DNA from: Bin55 sp965205965
GTDB taxonomy: Bacteria; Pseudomonadota; Gammaproteobacteria; Pseudomonadales; Azotimanducaceae
Reading direction: 5' to 3'
NCBI GenBank assembly: GCA_965205965.1
Contig: CBDBHT010000007.1
Span: forward strand, 1,116,001-1,180,000
Length of the DNA: 64,000 bases
The position numbers were made by a program, and so were the translations under genes. The notes under the pieces were generated by a model. That model saw nothing but the letters and a program-made list of their open reading frames with translations, did no database searches and was not told the origin of the DNA. Positions 35,199 to 44,927 of the stretch are shown piece after piece (position 1 is the first letter of the stretch; every line of letters begins with the position of its first letter).

Positions 35199-36436
35199 GT
35201 AGGCTGCCCGTTCTAACAATACGTGTTTATAATAGTGGATTGGAAGGGGTTCTGGGATCAGGAGGATTCGATGCCGAAGCAATACATGGTGGAGTTAGCT
35301 CAGGATGAGCGGGATGAGTTGGAAGCGGTGCTGAAGTCGAACACGCGTCGTGCGATGTCGGCGACGAAGCTGCAGCGTGCACGGATTCTGCTGGCCGTGG
35401 ATCAGGGGGTCGCTGGGCCCGGCACTGACAGACGGGCAGGTGGTGGATGCGCCTGGGGGTGACGGAGCGGACCTGCCAGCACGTGCGTCGGCGTGCGGTG
35501 GAGCAGGGTCCGATGAAGGCTCTGGAGCGTAGGCCTCGGCCGTTGCCTCCGGTGCCGAAGAAGCTGGATGGGGAGAAGGAAGCGCGTCTGGTTCAGGTGG
35601 CCTGTTCGGTTCCACCGGAAGGCCGCGTTCGGTGGACCGTGAAGCTGCTGGCGGAAGAGCTGGTGCGGCTTGAAGTGGTCGAATCGATTTGCGAGGAGAC
35701 CGTGCGGCAGGCGTTAAAAAAAACGAATTGAAACCATGGCGGCGGGAGAAATGTGGTGTATCCCGAAGAAACAAAGCCACCATTTCGTGGCCGGCATGGA
35801 GCGAGTGCTTAAGGTATACCGGCGGCCGTACGGACCCGCGGCATCCGGTGGTGTGCATGGACGAGATGAGCAAGCAGCTCGTGGCGGAAGTCCGCGAGAA
35901 GTTGCCGGTACGCCCCGGGTCGCCGGAGAAGTACGACGCCCACTACCTCCGCCGGGGAGGATGCACGGTGTGGATGTTCGGCGAGCCGCTATCCGGCTGG
36001 CGGACGGTGGGGCCGTCACCAAACGGCGCACGACGTTGGATTGGGCGAAGCAAGTGCGCGCGCTGGCGAACCTACCGCGTTACCGGGATGCGGAAACCAT
36101 CACGCTGGTGTGCGACAACTTGAACACCCACAGCGGCGACTCGTTCTACGCCGCGTTCCCGGCGGCCGAAGCCAGTCGGTTGAACGACTGCATCCACTTG
36201 GTGCACACGCCGAAACACGGGAGCTGGCTGAACGTTGCGGAACTGGAGTTCAGTGCGTTGCACCGCCAGTGCCTGGATCACCGGATCGAGAGCAGGACTT
36301 TGGTCACGTCGGAAACGGCGGCCTGGGCCAAGGAGCGCAATCGCGAACAGACCGGGCTCGACTGGCAGCTCAACGTCGACGACGCGCGCACCAAACTGAA
36401 GCATCTATACCCGAAAATTAAAACCAGTTAAACTAC
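35199..36436 (+). mobile_element. IS630-family element, full length but with broken frames
   Basis: The 1238-bp element starts GTAGGCTGCCCGTT and ends AACCAGTTAAACTAC, flanked on both sides by TA (35197-35198, 36437-36438), the standard IS630 target duplication. The flanks together restore an IS1380 sequence (GCATCCCC-TA-GGTAGATCGACACC), so the insertion is precise. A second, truncated copy lies at 62829-63620. Confidence 0.88.
35271..36431 (+). pseudogene. IS630 transposase (two-frame organisation, with extra frameshifts)
   Basis: The frame starts MPKQYMVELAQDERDELEAV (helix-turn-helix part). Two one-base insertions (about 35414 and 35452) break orfA. OrfA ends at a run of eight A (35715-35722) where both copies of this IS switch frame, so a programmed frameshift is likely there. 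OrfB (MWCIPKKQSHHFVAGMERVL, VCMDEMSKQLV, VCDNLNTH, HGSWLNVAELEFS) carries the DDE residues but is broken again near 35830 and 36010. Probably inactive. Confidence 0.82.
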
Positions 36437-36671
36437 TAGGTAGATCGACACCGAGCGGGTCGGCCCCGACTGCCGGTCCACTTGGGCGAGCAGCGGAATA
36501 CCCCGTTACCAGTGATCATCGGCCTCCACCTTGCAGCGTTGCACGGGTGAAAAATAGATGGGATTCGGGTAACATTTCGTCACAGCAAGGTCTCCTTCGA
36601 TAGGTTGTTTAACTACTTGAATGGTATCGAATTATAGATGCCTTGCTGTCTTATTCGTGCATTATCCGGGC
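36437..36671 (-). mobile_element. IS1380-family relic, part 2 (outer end)
   Basis: Continuation of the IS1380 relic beyond IS630. On the minus strand it reads from the outer end CCCGGATAATGCACGAATAA through the transposase start region (GTGACGAAATGTTACCCGAA) to TCGATCTACC at the IS630 junction. The transposase ribosome binding site GAAGGAGACC is preserved. The stretch from 36672 to MITE copy D holds no clear gene. Confidence 0.8.
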
Positions 36672-36948
36672 CAGTACACTCGGTTCCTTAAATGCTTTCT
36701 CAAGGAATGATTGATTCTTGATCTATTGGATTTGCTCTTTGCGGATTTATAGCCAAATCCAGTGTCTGTAGCGGGGCAAAAAAATGCGATGTTCCTGCCC
36801 AGTTGATATCATGGTTGATTGGTACAGTAAGCTGGCCTGAGGGAGATATTACATGGCAGAAGATAATGTACGGTCCCCAAGTCGTTGAAATGCGGATCTG
36901 CTGTGCGAATTACCAAGAATTGAAATACAGCTGCTGGATCAGGCAATT

Positions 36949-37060
36949 GGGAACCTCTATTAACCTACAGGTTTACTCTTATCTGAAATAGATAATTCTT
37001 AAAAACCATATACTTATTATAGGGGATAGTTCGTCAAAACAGCAGTAAATAGAGGTTCCC
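36949..37060 (+). repeat. MITE family 1, copy D
   Basis: GGGAACCTCTATTAACC at the left and AGTAAATAGAGGTTCCC at the right form near-perfect inverted ends of a 112-bp element. The interior is more diverged than in other copies (AAAAACCATATACTTATTAT). Flanking ATTG/AATG is a weak 4-bp duplication candidate. The stretch from 37061 to 37336 shows nothing else. Confidence 0.68.
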
Positions 37061-37336
37061 AATGTGAGTACGAACTATTACGGACATGAGATCGGCAAAC
37101 GGCCGAGGGATGTACGGACATGGTGCACAGCAGGTATCTGACGATCGCGGCAACGCACTAGAATCGACGGCGAAGATATTCCGGCAACTCAGCCAAGTCA
37201 TCCAAAGAGTGGAACTCTAAATTCTGAAATGGAGTAGAAACCTCAATCAAATCACCGACAAGAAGAAAGAATCAATCACGGCAACCGTGGGTTTGGAAAG
37301 ACGCATTACGCCCCTCGCCACGAACACCAGATTTGG

Positions 37337-38029
37337 CTATAGCTCCTTTTTGCGAGCTAATTCCCAAACGTTGTCAACTATCTTGGGATCCAATTTACGT
37401 TCTCTACAAGCGTCATCCTTCAACGCTGCCATCAGAGTTTTTGGTGAATGTACAACTACTTTCCCATGCTCATAATTTCGTCTGCCTACACGACCAGTAG
37501 CTAGAACAAGACAGCCCTGAACTTCCGATCCCCGTGCCCATTCACGCACTTTATTTACATTGCTTTGAATTCTTCGCACAACTTCTGGAAATTTCTTTGG
37601 AGGCACTCTTTTAAATTTTGTCTCTATAACCCAGAGGCGTACAGGTGTCACTACTAAATGATCGATATCGCCAACCTTATCGCCAGGGAACATAACAGAA
37701 TGAGCCACTGCACAATTTTGTGCTGTAAGGGCCAATTCAATTACATCACCCGTACTTAGCTCCCCATCCAATCCCTTTTCTAACCTTTTGGCCGATGGTT
37801 CCTCTACGAAAAAAAACCATATTGCAAAGCCAATCACCCACACAACTACAGCCCAGAACACGAATGCCACTTCGATTCCGAGTAGATGAATTACGGTAGT
37901 TGTGATGAGTGCACCTAGTGTTGCAGATGCCGCAATGATGGCACGTGCACCCTTTAGGAAAAGCTTACGGCGTAACCAAGTACCAGGAGGTTTCCGCCTT
38001 AACTCAATGCCTTTACCCATTGATTTCAT
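37337..38029 (-). CDS. Membrane-anchored NERD-domain protein
   Basis: A 230-residue protein. Two adjacent membrane helices (about residues 30-75) precede a NERD domain of about 120 residues, with KVGDIDHLVVTPVRLWVIETK as the conserved core (Asp, Glu-x-Lys of a PD-(D/E)XK-like fold). NERD proteins are nuclease-related and frequent in defence and mobile regions, but their reaction is not settled. The likely start is ATG 38029 or 38020. It stands alone on the minus strand between IS debris and the ICE parB gene. Confidence 0.78.
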   Translation of the reverse strand: MKSMGKGIELRRKPPGTWLRRKLFLKGARAIIAASATLGALITTTVIHLLGIEVAFVFWAVVVWVIGFAIWFFFVEEPSAKRLEKGLDGELSTGDVIELALTAQNCAVAHSVMFPGDKVGDIDHLVVTPVRLWVIETKFKRVPPKKFPEVVRRIQSNVNKVREWARGSEVQGCLVLATGRVGRRNYEHGKVVVHSPKTLMAALKDDACRERKLDPKIVDNVWELARKKEL

Positions 38030-39046
38030 AGAGTTGCTAGAGATAAGACAGTTATTATACCTACGCTATCTCTCTGGTAAGGTAAGAACATAGGAAAGTG
38101 GTAACTCACAAGATATCCAGAAATTTCCTAAAAAGACACTATAACGAAGGAACCCATCGACACAGACCAAGTAGCAACCCATGAGTTTGAAGTAGCCCTC
38201 AAACAGATACTGACAGCTCTGGTTCCCTCTCTCTCAACCGAAACCCAAAGGCCGACGCGATAGGAACTGAACTGTCGCTATCGGCTGGTCCGGAAGTGAA
38301 AGTAGGAACTATGTACTTGACTCCGGAACTGCGGCGGGGCTAGCAGATCTGCGGATTTGGTGACACACATCCCAAAATCATCATCGACAACCCTTTCAGT
38401 GAAAATTCCGGATAGCGTTGTATTTATCAGCCGTGCTTTGTGTTGTGTTTTTGTTGCAACGCATACTTGTATTTTCTCGCGTTAGTACTTCATCGGCGGT
38501 TAGCGTTAGCGGCACGGAGCAATCGTATCCGTTTGTAATGAGTTAATGGCTTAAACCAATGTCCATCTCTCAATTTACCTTGGCGTCATAGATATTTGTT
38601 CAGTTGTTTGCAATATGCTTTCGTCGAGAAGATCTCACGTACAACATAGAATTCCACCCCATCAGTACGTTCATCACGTCCCTTAGCGTGGTTGTTCGAA
38701 TTGGAACGTATGCAAGAAGGCAACTAACGATCGATTCGAAGCGTGCGGGTCCCTTCCCGCCTCCACGACGGCAAAGAATAACGTCGTTCTGATGGAGGTG
38801 GGGCTTGAGGACCTCCCGTAGGGCAGCGGTACATGCTGACCGCTGGCTCGATACGCAATATAACGGGGCATTTTGACGCCCACGAAATGAAAGACGTCCG
38901 ACTACCGTAGTGGATATCCAACATGATAGTTTCCTTAATTTATTTCCAACCCCTTGCATATTCCGTTCACGTCATTTATAAATTACGCTTTATTACTGTT
39001 TTTATATACAGTATTATTCTATCGAATCTAAAATTGACTGCGGAGA
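38030..39046. other. Long intergenic region before the ICE parB gene
   Basis: About 1 kb without a gene I can support. Short overlapping frames on the minus strand (38600-38959) lack ribosome binding sites and familiar motifs. The end of the region should contain the promoter of parB. In related ICEs parA and dnaB-like genes lie upstream of parB; they are absent here. Confidence 0.45.
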
Positions 39047-40474
39047 ATGGAATTGAATATGAAACCATCACATCGTGCAAGGACTTCGAATAAACCGGCC
39101 GACAAACCATCAGAAAATCAATCGCTATCGAACGAATTGCTCTATATTGACGTCGATAATATCTATGCTTACGACAAAGACCCGCGATCCACTGAGAATC
39201 CGGAGCATGATCGCATCCTGGATTCAATAAAAACGCAGGGGCTCGACCAGCCGCTCGTGGTTTCCAAAAAACCAGGTGCGAAGCGATTCACGGTCCAAGC
39301 TGGCGGCAATACGCGATTGTCCATCGTGAAGTCGCTTTACAAGTCGACTAAGGAGGCACGATTCGCCCGCGTGCCATGCAGGGTGCGTCCTTGGCAAGGA
39401 GATGCTGAGGCAATTCTTGCGCACCTGCGCGAAAACGACATCCGCGGCAATCTGCTTTTTATCGAGCGCGCAAAGGCACTCATGCAAATAAGGCAAATGA
39501 CGGCGAAAAAAAGCAGTCGTACAAAGCCTACGCAACAAGATTTTTGCAAGTTTCTACGCGAGCATGGGTATACGATCAGCCAGCCTATGCTTTCCTTTAT
39601 GGAATACGCGGTAGAAAGACTTCTACCGATTATTCCCATAGCTTTGGGAAATGGACTTGGCAAACCACAAATTGCAAGAATTCGGCTACTGGAATCGGCT
39701 GCGGAGAAAGTGTGGCGGACGCGATGTAGCGAGACGGAACCGTTCGCACCCATTTTCGATACGCTGTGCAGTCGCCTCGATTCACCCGATTGGCACACCG
39801 ATTTACTCAGAGAAGCACTCGACCTTGAAATAGCGTACGCCGGCGAGTTGCAGGTGCAGTCGGCGTGCGTGTTGATTGATTCTGTACTCGCAGGACGTGA
39901 ACTACCCTTGGAAGAGCTAATAAAACCGCCGTCGCTCGTCGATGCGGTTAAAACAGAATCTCCAGCTTCGGAGAAAACGGGCACGAGGAAACTGTCACAG
40001 TCTGGTCTAGAAACCGAATCTAGAAAACTATCAAACTATCGCCGTGAAGCTTGGAAAACTGCACTCCGGCTTGCGCGTACTTTCGGAATAAGCGAACTGA
40101 TAATGCAAATGCCCGACGCCGGCTACGGCTACTTGGTCACGGATACGTTGGAATCACCGCGGTTACCACCGCTGAGTGAAACGGGAACGGCTTTGCTTTG
40201 GTGGCATTTGACGCTATGCGCTGGTATGCCATCTATTACCGTTAACAAATTGATTGACCTGCTCCCAAAATCTTCTCAACTTCGTCACAGACTGAGCGAC
40301 AAACGTACTGCAACCGTGGCGCGGGCAGGACCAGAAGCCCGAGTGGCCGAATTTGCTTCTGAATTCTGGTGCAAAGTAGATGACGGAGCGTGGAAGGAAC
40401 TGCGTAAATTGCAGGATCTACATCGGTGCATGTACTGCGCTATGCATCTACCCGATAACCGTACGAAGGAGTAA
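39047..40474 (+). CDS. parB: ICE ParB-family partition protein (TIGR03764 type)
   Basis: A 475-residue protein. The ParB/sulfiredoxin core is visible: YDKDPRSTENPEHDRILDSI, LDQPLVVSKKPG, FTVQAGGNTRLSIVKSL and ILAHLRENDIRGNLLFIERA, then a helix-turn-helix region (SQPMLSFMEYAVERLLP). This long form with GGNTRL and HLRENDIRG matches the ParB of PFGI-1-type ICEs, needed for maintenance of the excised circle. Start at ATG 39047 (GCGGAGA immediately before) or 39059. It is followed by the DUF2857 gene after six bases. Confidence 0.88.
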   Translation: MELNMKPSHRARTSNKPADKPSENQSLSNELLYIDVDNIYAYDKDPRSTENPEHDRILDSIKTQGLDQPLVVSKKPGAKRFTVQAGGNTRLSIVKSLYKSTKEARFARVPCRVRPWQGDAEAILAHLRENDIRGNLLFIERAKALMQIRQMTAKKSSRTKPTQQDFCKFLREHGYTISQPMLSFMEYAVERLLPIIPIALGNGLGKPQIARIRLLESAAEKVWRTRCSETEPFAPIFDTLCSRLDSPDWHTDLLREALDLEIAYAGELQVQSACVLIDSVLAGRELPLEELIKPPSLVDAVKTESPASEKTGTRKLSQSGLETESRKLSNYRREAWKTALRLARTFGISELIMQMPDAGYGYLVTDTLESPRLPPLSETGTALLWWHLTLCAGMPSITVNKLIDLLPKSSQLRHRLSDKRTATVARAGPEARVAEFASEFWCKVDDGAWKELRKLQDLHRCMYCAMHLPDNRTKE

Positions 40475-40480
40475 AAACAT

Positions 40481-41056
40481 ATGTATCGAACGAATGAAGC
40501 TGACTTGGTGGCTGCAACGTTGCTCTACGCTCTGCGCTGCATTTCGGAGGGAAAACGGGACGCATTAAGAAAAATGCAAATAGGTGATAAAGAAGTTGAA
40601 GAGATTAAGCAGCTGTCGGCTGAAGATCTGACTCGACTGGACTCACTAGCTGCACACTGCCTGAATATCGAGCTGAACAAAGCTGCATTTTGGTCCGTGA
40701 TTAATCACGTGAAGATGTGTCGAAAATCAGACCATACGATGCAAGAATTGTTGAAAGCTGACGCCCCATTAGCAATGATGACACATTTTTACGGACTTTA
40801 CGCCAATGACTATTCGCGACTTCGAAAATCTCTTTGCGATACCTCTGGTGTAGGACGTCCGCCAGAGATTAGTGAGGAAGATTCTCACCGACTTTGGTAC
40901 GCCTATACTGAACTGATGCAGAATCGAACGACGCTGGAAATTACGGCTGAAGAGTATCTAAGTCTGCATCAAAAAACTAACGTACCCATGCGTGCTATAT
41001 GGCGGCTGACGCAACGATGGCTTGATTACGGAAACACCTCGTCTAAAGAAAATTGA
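40481..41056 (+). CDS. ICE-associated DUF2857 protein
   Basis: A 191-residue helical protein with TNEADLVAATLLYALRCISEG at the start and HFYGLYANDYSRLRKSL in the middle, the hallmarks of DUF2857 proteins encoded directly after parB in SPI-7/PFGI-1-type ICEs. ATG 40481 has AAGGAG nine bases upstream, overlapping the parB stop, so both are co-transcribed. The biochemical role is unknown. In relatives the next genes are TIGR03761 types; here those are 15.9 kb away. Confidence 0.85.
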   Translation: MYRTNEADLVAATLLYALRCISEGKRDALRKMQIGDKEVEEIKQLSAEDLTRLDSLAAHCLNIELNKAAFWSVINHVKMCRKSDHTMQELLKADAPLAMMTHFYGLYANDYSRLRKSLCDTSGVGRPPEISEEDSHRLWYAYTELMQNRTTLEITAEEYLSLHQKTNVPMRAIWRLTQRWLDYGNTSSKEN

Positions 41057-41264
41057 AATAAGAATCTACAGCATGGGATAGGCGTCAATTCCAGCTTCTC
41101 GATACCACAATATCGCTGTTGATGCGCCCATGCCTGCCGCATTCTGACTGTCATATACCCATACACTTAAACGACCAAGGTCCGCAACAAAATTCCAAAT
41201 ACATGCCTATGACCTTATCGCTGGCTGGCGTGAGTGCAGTAACATCCCCTCATACTTGTCAGGT

Positions 41265-41460
41265 AAGGGGCCTTGCATCGCGGCCACCTCTACCAGTCGA
41301 AACAGCAGCTGTATTTCCCGTCAGCGGCGATTGAATCGGAAAGCGAACTTATTGAGGCACTTCTACAAATACTCCTTGGACACGCCATACGCGGAATTCG
41401 CCGGTACGTCTCCCGACTACTGTCCCAGGACCCGCCCCCGGTTCCCGTTCGTCGTAGCGC
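41265..41460 (-). mobile_element. IS1595-family relic (C-terminal end only)
   Basis: On the minus strand short pieces encode GVSKEYLQKCLNKFAFRFNR followed by a stop, the conserved C-terminus of ISXO2-like transposases, and a little downstream sequence (LFRLVEVAAMQGP). Everything upstream is missing; the relic borders the serine recombinase relic. Confidence 0.65.
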
Positions 41461-41474
41461 ACTGCCTCCTATGC

Positions 41475-42020
41475 CTTCTTCCGCCTCCTGATGGCGACTG
41501 CCTCCAAGATCCGCCGAAACGCGGACCGAGTACGCCTTTGCCCGCGCAAAACATCGCGGCCCAACGCGGCAAAAGTGCCGTATGGTCGCGCCAGCCTGAA
41601 TTGGAGCGACTGCTGGATCAACTGCGTCCCAACGACGTTGTGGTGGTGGCCAAGCTGGATCAATTGAGATGTTTGTTTTTGCTGTAGAATCTTCTGGAAA
41701 TTATCGACCAGATCGACGAGCGCGAGGCTTACTTCCAGTCGCTGGGTGAGGATTTCAATACGGATACCCCTGCTGGAAGGTTGGTGTTTCACGCGTTTGG
41801 TATTATGTTGGTACGGTTCGAAAGGTACTGCATTCGTGAGCGGACCATGGAAGGGCTCGCTGTCGCAAAGGCTCGGAGTCGGCACGACGGACGTCCACCA
41901 GCGTTGACGGCCAATCAAGCCTGCGGGATCCGCAAACTGCACGCCGAGAGGGTGTGGTATCTCCGAGATGTCCAAGCTGTTTCGTATCGGTAGGCATACC
42001 GTAAGACGGGTGCTTGCTTG
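41475..42020 (+). pseudogene. Serine recombinase (resolvase/invertase) relic
   Basis: Fragments in shifting frames encode LLDQLRPNDVVVVAKLDQL, then after a stop LEIIDQIDEREAYFQSLGED and FNTDTPAGRLVFHAFGIM, RERTMEGLAVAKARSRHDGR and a C-terminal helix-turn-helix (IRKLHAERVWYLRDVQ). This is a Tn3-resolvase-like protein lacking the N-terminal catalytic serine and carrying several frameshifts. Not functional. Confidence 0.82.
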
Positions 42021-42038
42021 AGGGCAGATAGTCAATTA

Positions 42039-42049
42039 GGGGGGGGGGG
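42039..42049 (+). promoter_or_regulatory. Poly-G tract (11 G) just upstream of the mrr-like gene
   Basis: Eleven G at 42039-42049 lie 11 bases before ATG 42061, where the ribosome binding site should be. Such tracts change length by slipped-strand mispairing and can switch spacing-dependent expression. The tract could also act as part of an extended Shine-Dalgarno-like sequence. Whether it varies is unknown. Confidence 0.5.
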
Positions 42050-42060
42050 ATTCTTGGATC

Positions 42061-42876
42061 ATGGCTAGAAAAAGTGAATTCGAAAAACTTCTAGAGGATC
42101 TATCGCACTGCCCGTGGTGGGTTAGCGTTGGGGTGGCTGTCGTCGTCTATACAGCACTAGGAGTGGCGTTGCCGATGTATTGCTCCGGTGGTGATTGCCA
42201 TCTCGTGGTGCAGGCAATCGCTCAGCTTGAATGGTTGCCCTTGTCGCTGGCAGCACTGTTTCTCATACCCGCATGCCAATCGGTATTCAGAAGGTTCAAG
42301 TCTCGCAGATTACTGCACCGCACAAGGAGTATCGAGTCGATTCGTTCCCTGCCTTGGAAGGAATTCGAGAACCTTCTGGGAGAATATTATCGACGTGCTG
42401 GATACAAGGTTATCGAAAATTACGAGCCAGGTCCGGACGGAGGGGTGGATTTGAGGCTTACGAATCGGGACGACAACCGACACCTAGTACAATGTAAGAA
42501 TTGGCGCAACCAAAGCGTGGGTGTCAAGGTAGTCCGGGAACTCTTGGGGGTTGTGACTGCGGAAAAGGCATTCGGAGGCATCGTGGTGATATCAGGAGAA
42601 TTCACCCATGAGGCGAAACGTTTTGCGGCAGATGTACCCATTCAATTGGTCGATGGAAAACGACTGGTGGACATGATCGGCACCATACATGGAGGTCAGA
42701 TTGAACAGTCCGTTACGAGCGAATCCAGAGACGAGGTGGCATTTCGGCGAGACTGCCCGCGTTGTGGCGGAAGACTTGTATTGAGAACCGCCAGGCGTGG
42801 TCGCAACGCGGGAACCCAATTCTATGGCTGTTTATCATACCCGAAGTGTCGGTATATAGTACCATTGCCTAATTAG
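42061..42876 (+). CDS. Mrr-type restriction endonuclease with two membrane helices and a C-terminal zinc ribbon
   Basis: A 271-residue protein. Two membrane segments (about residues 20-40 and 58-72) are followed by the Mrr catalytic domain: PWKEFENLLGEYYRRAGYKV, GPDGGVDLRL (Asp130), HLVQCKNWR (Gln144-x-Lys146) and the GIVVISGEFTHEAKRFA segment. The last 35 residues carry a topoisomerase-type zinc ribbon with four Cys (CPRCGG...GCLSYPKCR). Mrr-like nucleases cut modified DNA; the membrane-anchored, ribbon-tailed form is common but its target is poorly known. Alone on the plus strand behind a poly-G tract. Confidence 0.88.
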   Translation: MARKSEFEKLLEDLSHCPWWVSVGVAVVVYTALGVALPMYCSGGDCHLVVQAIAQLEWLPLSLAALFLIPACQSVFRRFKSRRLLHRTRSIESIRSLPWKEFENLLGEYYRRAGYKVIENYEPGPDGGVDLRLTNRDDNRHLVQCKNWRNQSVGVKVVRELLGVVTAEKAFGGIVVISGEFTHEAKRFAADVPIQLVDGKRLVDMIGTIHGGQIEQSVTSESRDEVAFRRDCPRCGGRLVLRTARRGRNAGTQFYGCLSYPKCRYIVPLPN

Positions 42877-42990
42877 TGTCTGAGGGGAAATCCTATTTTA
42901 CGACGGGCTTAAGCCACTCGATGGTATCCACCTCACGGGGGATCATGCCAATTGGGGATACTTACAGCGGATGGTCTGGTCACAGGGGCT
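42875..42990 (+). repeat. TTAGTGTCTG-type repeat, copy 2
   Basis: TTAGTGTCTG at 42873-42882 is followed by AGGGGAAATCC, TATTTTACGACGGGCTTAAG, CCACTCGATGGTATCC and CGGGGGATCATGCC, matching the copies at 51545 and 56239 for about 90 bases. Here the G tract is short (GGGG). It overlaps the mrr-like stop region and ends beside MITE copy E. Confidence 0.6.
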
Positions 42991-42995
42991 CAGAT

Positions 42996-43107
42996 GGCTA
43001 ACCTCTATTTATTGCTGTTCTGACGAACCATTCCAGATATAAGTATATGATTTTTAATGATATAAGGATTGTCTACCTCCACTTGCTTCGAGTAAATAGA
43101 GGTGTCC
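42996..43107 (-). repeat. MITE family 1, copy E, with 4-bp target duplication
   Basis: Element from GGCTAACCTCTATTTATTGC to TAAATAGAGGTGTCC, 112 bp, flanked by AGAT at 42992-42995 and 43108-43111. The interior TGATATAAGGATTGTCTACC and CCACTTGCTTCGAG matches the family. The AGAT duplication supports transposition of the element as a unit. Confidence 0.72.
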
Positions 43108-43399
43108 AGATGGTGCTCGTCAACCTGGCCTGACGCCGTACATCCCCAGGTATCTCGACACCGAGCGGGTCAGACCCAACAACCGCCGGTCCACCTCCGC
43201 GAGCAGCGGAATACCCCCGTGACCGGTGATCGCACCACCGCTGAATTCGGCCTCCACCTTGCGGCGTTGCACGGATGAAAATCAGACCGTATTTGGGTAA
43301 TATTTTGTCACAGCAAGGTCTCCTTCAATATTTTGTATAACTACTTGAATGATATCGAATTTATAGAAGTCTTGCTGTCTTATTCGTGCAATATCCGGG
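43108..43399 (-). mobile_element. IS1380-family relic, third copy
   Basis: On the minus strand the outer end CCCGGATATTGCACGAATAA (43399) leads through AAGGAGACCTTGCTGTGAC to the transposase start, with GISLLAEVDRRL-like codons and GDTWGCTAC-type drift, and stops at MITE copy E. It corresponds to the first ~290 bp of the element, the same part retained in the other two relics. Confidence 0.8.
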
Positions 43400-43513
43400 T
43401 TAACCCCAATACAAACGTGACAACCTACTCGCCCCATTCTGGCGTCCACTTGACTGTCGCGCTTACTTAACTTCACTCTGATTTGTGAAGCAATGGATTA
43501 GCGTCAAGCGCAC

Positions 43514-44048
43514 TCAGTCTATAGTGATATACAGATACTCGCCGCCAACCGTGTCGAGTTCGCACCCTGTGTCGTGAACATCGCCACCTACGTATCCTGA
43601 AATGGTCTTCCCTAGTTCGATCTGGAGATCCTCCACCGACACCTCGGTAACTTCTCCAAAACGCTCAAGAATCCGCCGACATATGCCCATGTTCGGGACC
43701 GCCCGGATACTCTATGAGAAGACCCTCGCCAGCAGGATACGATGAGAGGTAAAGACCAACCCGCTCCCCCCTAAGCAAGGCTTCAGCCCCTTGATGATAT
43801 CGCTGGTCTGAGCAAGGGGCCAGAGGGTGGAGTAATTATGAGTTCCCGAAGCGCGCTTGTATGTAGCTGCGGCCTCCTGCAGCATTTGGACCTCGGCTAT
43901 CACTGCCTGTACATCGAAGTTGTCTCCGAGCAGGATGTACATGGCCCACACGTCGATCTAGCACGCCCGCAATGATGCCGAACACCAACAGAATCTCGGC
44001 TATTGAATAGCCATTCTGCATGGCATGACGAGATACCCCTCCTTTCAT
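43514..44048 (-). pseudogene. Type IV pilin-like gene, frameshifted copy
   Basis: Minus-strand pieces give MQNGYSIAEILLVFGIIAGV, then in another frame VWAMYILLGDNFDVQAVIAE and LQEAAATYKRASGTHNYSTL, and in a third GKTISGYVGGDVHDTGCELD ending YITID. These align from end to end with the intact pilin at 49381-49947. Frameshifts lie near 43965 and 43700. The prepilin cleavage site (G before YSIAE, Glu at +5) is preserved. Confidence 0.8.
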
Positions 44049-44279
44049 GCTTTTGTCCGTTCGCTGGCCCATACTCCGATTATGCAAACCTTCATGCATA
44101 ATTACCGATTCTTGACCTATCATGATTTAGCCCTCGATTATCAAATAGCACAAATAGCATGTGAGTATTCTATTTGTTACTCAAGCACCAATTCGATGTA
44201 AAATGTATCAGAAAAATATGTAGTCTATTTGAAATAATTTCCCATATAGTTTCATTTTGAGCTTGACGTAGTTCTTTCC

Positions 44280-44530
44280 GTGGATCGGTATTTTCGAGCA
44301 GTTCGCACGGCATGTCGTCGTGCGTGGAGACGGGTTACGGGCACCGATAAGCGGGATCCATTGACAGTCTCAGGCGGCATAGGGTCTCGGGGCGTCCCGA
44401 TGTTGATTCAGCGCGACAGGCGGTCTGTCGTCAGGGCGTATCGCAGACTATGTACGTGGTGTAGATCCCGAGGGCGTGGCCGTACAGTTCCCGCCAGTTG
44501 CAGAAGGCTACCGCAGAGAAACTGCTGCGC
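44280..44530. other. Unassigned mobile-element fragment
   Basis: The 3' part (CCGTACAGTTCCCGCCAGTT ... GAGAAACTGCTGCGCAG) matches 26690-26745 beyond the methyltransferase-like fragment. The minus strand could encode RSSFSAVAFCNWRELYGHAL, a transposase-like fragment that I cannot assign. The upstream stretch 44128-44279 is AT-rich and empty. Confidence 0.4.
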
Positions 44531-44534
44531 AGAT

Positions 44535-44703
44535 GGACACCTCTATTTATTGTTGTTTTGACGGGCCATTCCCTATATGGCCATATGATATTCAAGAGTT
44601 ATTTATTTCGAAGAATAGCTGCCTGTAGGTTATGATAGAGGTTTCCAAGTGCATCATTTTTAACGTTATAAGGATTATTTGCTTCGCATAAATAGAGGCA
44701 CCC
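44535..44703. repeat. MITE family 1, copy F (composite or nested)
   Basis: Begins GGACACCTCTATTTATTGTT after AGAT and ends AAATAGAGGCACCC before AGCT, 169 bp. Inside, TATGATAGAGGTTTCC at about 44634-44649 resembles another right end and is followed by a second partial interior (AACGTTATAAGGATTATTTG). It looks like one copy inserted in, or recombined with, another. Confidence 0.6.
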
Positions 44704-44707
44704 AGCT

Positions 44708-44926
44708 AGTGGCGGAAGTCCGCGAGCAGTTACCGGGTCGCCGGAGCAGTACGATTCCCACTACCTCCGCCGCGGAGCATGCACGGTTGGGATGTTCGGC
44801 GAGTCGCTGTCCGGGCTCTGGCGGACGGTGGCTATCACCCAACGGCACACGACGTTGGATTGGGCGAAGCAGGTGCGCGCGCTGGCGAATCTGCCGCGCT
44901 GCCGGGACGCGGAAACCATCACGCTA
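44708..44926 (+). mobile_element. IS630-family fragment
   Basis: About 220 bases from AGTGGCGGAAGTCCGCGAGC to GGAAACCATCACGCT match the middle of the IS630 orfB at 35880-36105 with many differences and several frameshifts. Both ends of the element are missing. Confidence 0.75.
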
Positions 44927-44927
44927 A

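Noticed and set aside
38600..38959. A 119-codon minus-strand frame before parB
   Set aside because: No ribosome binding site, no motif, and overlapping frames of similar length in the same stretch.
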